A stretch of DNA of 13,920 bases from Bacteroidales bacterium (GTDB lineage Bacteria; Bacteroidota; Bacteroidia; Bacteroidales; DTU049). This document shows positions 11,883 to 13,920 of this stretch, in pieces. The DNA lies in NCBI GenBank assembly GCA_018432645.1, contig JAHDSP010000539.1:1-13920 (forward strand), read 5' to 3'. Position 1 is the stretch's first letter; each line of letters starts with the position of its first letter. Both the position numbers and the translations under genes were made by a program. The notes below the pieces were generated by a model, which was not told the DNA's origin, did not search any database, and saw only the letters and a program-made list of their open reading frames with translations.

Positions 11883-11941
11883 GTTTATCCTGTTAAATAA
11901 TTCCGCATAAGCGGAATTGCTTTGCATTTAACAGGATGAAC
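11883..11941. repeat. REP-like central hairpin of the element
   Basis: An outer stem (11883-11898 with 11926-11941, 16 positions, one T-G pair) encloses an inner perfect 8-bp hairpin: AATTCCGC (11899-11906), loop ATAA, GCGGAATT (11911-11918). Seven unpaired bases, GCTTTGC (11919-11925), remain on the right side. Such an asymmetric two-part stem with a fixed bulge resembles REP-type or IS200/IS605-like recognition hairpins; this likeness is structural only. Confidence 0.6.
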
Positions 11942-12061
11942 AAAGTGTCATTTTTAAGCCTTTTAATTCTATCATTCTCTGTGTTCTTTGTGCATTCTTT
12001 GAGAACTTTGTGGTTAATATTTAACTGTCTAATTTTTATAAATTATTCTTTTATTAATCTC

Positions 12062-12084
12062 AACCCACTCAAAATGTTATAGAA
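12062..12084. repeat. right terminal inverted repeat of the palindromic element
   Basis: This is the partner of 11821-11843. It overlaps the 3' end of the phosphatase gene: the stop codon (12079-12077) and the final Leu codon lie wholly inside it, and its outer edge falls within the preceding Val codon. Confidence 0.8.
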
Positions 12085-12550
12085 CCTTTTTTTCGTATTT
12101 TGAAATAATATTATCAATAGCAGTTTCTATCATTTCGATAGCATTATTTAATTCATGAATATCATCCAGAAGGCAAGGATCAGCTATAGAAATATTCCTA
12201 CCTGGATAAACTTCATTCATTAAATAATCAATTTTTTTTAAATCATTTTCATTGCGAGCCATTTCTTTAGCAAGCTTGTAAACATTTGAATCCATTACAT
12301 AGATTTCGTCAAAATTATCAAAATCTGCTTTCTGAAATAATCTACTCCTATGATTAGATGGCTGGTAACCTTTAGCGATTAATGCTTGTTGAACACGTTC
12401 ATCAGTCTCTTCACCAATTAAATAAGGTTCAAATCCAGCAGAGTCTACTATAGAATCACTTCCGATTTTTGCTAATTTTTCTTTTAAAATTTGCTCAGCC
12501 ATATTTGATCTACAAACATTACCTTGGCACAAAAATAAATATCTCATCAT
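12077..12550 (-). CDS. low-molecular-weight protein tyrosine phosphatase (Wzb-like)
   Basis: This cytoplasmic enzyme removes phosphate from phosphotyrosine. The 157 residues match the family. The active-site loop near the N-terminus is CQGNVCRS (8-15), with nucleophile C8, C13 and R14. The general-acid motif is DP at residues 124-125 (ISIADPCLLDD). The usual Pro after CRS is Asn here (CRSNMAE). Divergent from it, 82 bases away, is a Wzc-like gene, so the likely partner is a tyrosine kinase of polysaccharide export, as in Wzb/Wzc pairs. An arsenate-reductase-like role is less likely in this setting. The start is MM; either ATG is possible and no Shine-Dalgarno sequence is seen. The last codons lie in a terminal inverted repeat. 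Confidence 0.93.
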   Translation of the reverse strand: MMRYLFLCQGNVCRSNMAEQILKEKLAKIGSDSIVDSAGFEPYLIGEETDERVQQALIAKGYQPSNHRSRLFQKADFDNFDEIYVMDSNVYKLAKEMARNENDLKKIDYLMNEVYPGRNISIADPCLLDDIHELNNAIEMIETAIDNIISKYEKKVL

Positions 12551-12563
12551 ATTAATTTTTTTG

Positions 12564-12571
12564 CAAAATTA
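12564..12571 (-). promoter_or_regulatory. putative -7 promoter box for the phosphatase gene
   Basis: On the minus strand this reads TAATTTTG followed by CAAA, identical to the boxes before rpsU and the tRNA cluster. It lies 13 bases before the first ATG, implying a very short leader. No clear -33 TTTG is visible at the usual distance. Confidence 0.5.
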
Positions 12572-12604
12572 AATGATTTGTTTTATTGAGTATAAAAAAA
12601 TTTA

Positions 12605-12612
12605 TATTTTTG
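12605..12612 (+). promoter_or_regulatory. putative -7 promoter box for the Wzc-like gene
   Basis: This reads TATTTTTG, an exact TAnnTTTG match, 20 bases before the ATG at 12633. TTG at 12586-12588 is the nearest -33 candidate, but the spacer is 16 bases rather than 19-21. Together with the box at 12564-12571 it makes an 82-base divergent promoter region. Confidence 0.4.
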
Positions 12613-12632
12613 TAAAATATTGATATAGATTA

Positions 12633-13920
12633 ATGGAAGAAAAACGCAAAATATCTAAATATAACAATGAATATAATTCATATTTATTGCGAATAGTATT
12701 AAAAAAAAATTTGTGGTTGATAATACTATTTTTAGCCATTATAGTATTAGGTATATGGGCATTTCTTAGATACACACAGCCTATTTATCAAGCGAATACT
12801 ATAATACAATTAAACAACGAAAATAGAGTTACAGAACTAATAAGTTCAAATACATTTACTAAAGACAATACATTAGAAAACAGAGTGGAAGTGCTCTCAT
12901 CACCAGAATTTATAAAAAGAGTTATACGAAAATTGCCTTTAGACATAAGTTTGTATGCTAAAGGGAATATCTTAGACTTTGAACTATATAAAACTGCACC
13001 TATCTCTATAGAGTATTCAATAAAAGATAGCACTATCATTAATGTCCCTATTTATTTTAAAATAAAAAATAGCAAAAATATAGAATTAAATTATAAATTA
13101 AATGGTGAAATCATACAAATAAAAGAAAAAATCGGAGATACTATTTTAACTCGACATCTAAAACTATATATAATTCCATCTCCCGACATAACTGATGGTG
13201 AATATTACTTTACGATAAATGATTTCACACATTTAGTACGCAGATATAGAAATCAGTTGTCTATAAGCATTATAAATAGTAATGCTGGATCAGTACAATT
13301 GTCGTTTAATGATGAAAATCCTGTAAAATGTGTAGACTTTTTAAACACAGTAATTCAGGAATATAAATCATTTGATATAGAGCAGCGCACTCAAAGTGCT
13401 AGAAGTATGCTAGATTTTATTGATCAACAACTAACTGCTCTCGAGCAAATAATGGATCAAGAGAATATCCCAAATAGATCATTAGATTTACTATCAGATA
13501 CTTTCACATCAGTATTATCAATAAAACAAGAAATCATAAAACTACAAACTGAAAAGGAACTGTTGAATGATGAAATATCAAATTTAAAAAATGCACTATT
13601 AGTTCTAGAAAATGATTCTTTCAATACTTCAAAGTTAATAGTTTATTTAGCACAGTCTAGTTATTATCCTATATTATCAACATTTATTAATGAATATAGA
13701 TTATTGATAGAACAATATGCCAGTTTATCTACTATTTATTCACAAAATACTACAGCTATAGAACAGATATTATGGAAAATAAATTATAGCAAAAATTCAT
13801 TAACAGATGTTTTGCAGACTTTACTAGATAAATCAAAATATCAATTATCTGCTACCAATAAAAAACTTCAAGATTTACAACACAATATAAATTCTTATAA
13901 TAGTAATAGCTTCATTGCCA
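12633..13920 (+). CDS. Wzz/Wzc-type polysaccharide co-polymerase, probable tyrosine autokinase (partial, N-terminal 429 codons)
   Basis: I translated this by hand: it starts at ATG 12633 and stays open to the window edge. A short cytoplasmic N-terminus (MEEKRKISKYNNEYNSYLLR) leads to a transmembrane helix at about 27-45 (LWLIILFLAIIVLGIWAFL). Then follows the Wzz-type motif PIYQANTIIQL (50-60) and a periplasmic domain. VDFLNTVIQEYKSFDIEQRT (244-263), SARSMLDFIDQQL and coiled-coil-like stretches near 265-335 and 400-425 match the arrangement of Bacteroidota Wzc proteins. These proteins control chain length and export of capsule or exopolysaccharide. The second membrane helix and C-terminal kinase domain lie beyond the window, so kinase activity is inferred from the length of the periplasmic part and the neighbouring phosphatase. 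The A/T-rich codon use resembles its neighbours. Confidence 0.8.
   Translation, partial: MEEKRKISKYNNEYNSYLLRIVLKKNLWLIILFLAIIVLGIWAFLRYTQPIYQANTIIQLNNENRVTELISSNTFTKDNTLENRVEVLSSPEFIKRVIRKLPLDISLYAKGNILDFELYKTAPISIEYSIKDSTIINVPIYFKIKNSKNIELNYKLNGEIIQIKEKIGDTILTRHLKLYIIPSPDITDGEYYFTINDFTHLVRRYRNQLSISIINSNAGSVQLSFNDENPVKCVDFLNTVIQEYKSFDIEQRTQSARSMLDFIDQQLTALEQIMDQENIPNRSLDLLSDTFTSVLSIKQEIIKLQTEKELLNDEISNLKNALLVLENDSFNTSKLIVYLAQSSYYPILSTFINEYRLLIEQYASLSTIYSQNTTAIEQILWKINYSKNSLTDVLQTLLDKSKYQLSATNKKLQDLQHNINSYNSNSFIA

Larger units (their letters stand above)
11821..12084. repeat. 264-bp MITE-like nested palindromic element
   Basis: The ends are 23-base inverted repeats (11821-11843 and 12062-12084) with one mismatch (11829/12076). 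Inside are a perfect 12-base inverted pair (CACAAAGAACAC at 11855-11866; complement at 11981-11992), degenerate CACAAAGAA-like units (11977-12013, minus strand), and a central hairpin at 11883-11941. The halves are unequal, the right arm being longer. There is no open reading frame of note. It fills the gap between the phosphatase gene and the rpsU promoter, and its right end contains the last two codons' worth of the phosphatase plus the stop. No target-site duplication is obvious. A non-autonomous mobile element or dispersed intergenic repeat is the best reading; copies elsewhere cannot be checked here. Confidence 0.65.

Noticed and set aside
11977..12013. CACAAAG-like repeats as a CRISPR array
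   Set aside because: The units are about 9 bases, degenerate and contiguous, without spacers; they belong to the palindromic element.
12788..13039. 83-residue minus-strand open frame opposite the Wzc-like gene
   Set aside because: It is covered by a continuous plus-strand frame with a family-typical translation.

Overview
This window is a strongly conserved housekeeping block from a low-G+C member of the Bacteroidota. Several things point there: the gene order rpsU-xer-hpf-tRNAs-tuf-tRNA-Trp-secE-nusG-rplKAJL-rpoBC, the sizes and motifs of the beta and beta-prime subunits, starts that nearly all lack a Shine-Dalgarno sequence, and putative promoters of the Bacteroidota type (TAnnTTTG). Genus or species cannot be read from the sequence alone.

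Layout. Everything from 1 to 12550 is encoded on the minus strand, so transcription runs from high to low coordinates. In that order: a low-molecular-weight protein tyrosine phosphatase (12077-12550); a 264-bp imperfect palindromic element (11821-12084) filling the gap in front of rpsU; the likely operon rpsU (bS21), a tyrosine recombinase and hpf (10293-11755); four tRNA genes, Thr(UGU), Tyr(GUA), Gly(UCC) and Thr(GGU) (9860-10187); tuf; tRNA-Trp(CCA); secE, nusG, rplK, rplA, rplJ, rplL; then a 241-bp very AT-rich spacer with a strong hairpin; rpoB; and the first 535 codons of rpoC, cut by the window edge. On the plus strand, diverging from the phosphatase, is the N-terminal 429 codons of a Wzz/Wzc-type polysaccharide co-polymerase (12633-13920, cut by the window edge).

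How the genes work together. The tRNA-tuf-secE-nusG-rplKAJL-rpoBC stretch supplies translation elongation, the Sec translocon, transcription elongation and antitermination, the ribosomal stalk and L1 region, and the catalytic core of RNA polymerase. The four tRNAs before tuf have the same order and anticodons as the E. coli thrU-tyrU-glyT-thrT-tufB unit. A hairpin between rplL and rpoB is placed where E. coli has its attenuator. The rpsU-xer-hpf unit joins a ribosomal protein and a hibernation factor to a chromosome-dimer type recombinase. The phosphatase and Wzc-like gene look like the Wzb/Wzc pair that controls capsule or exopolysaccharide export.

Most of the window is ordinary core genome; I see no phage, CRISPR, defence or biosynthetic system. 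The points worth a second look are the nested palindromic element whose end provides the phosphatase stop codon, the perfect Shine-Dalgarno sequence of hpf in a genome that otherwise seems not to use one, the rplL-rpoB hairpin kept by G-U pairs, and a shared promoter-like word in front of three transcription units.
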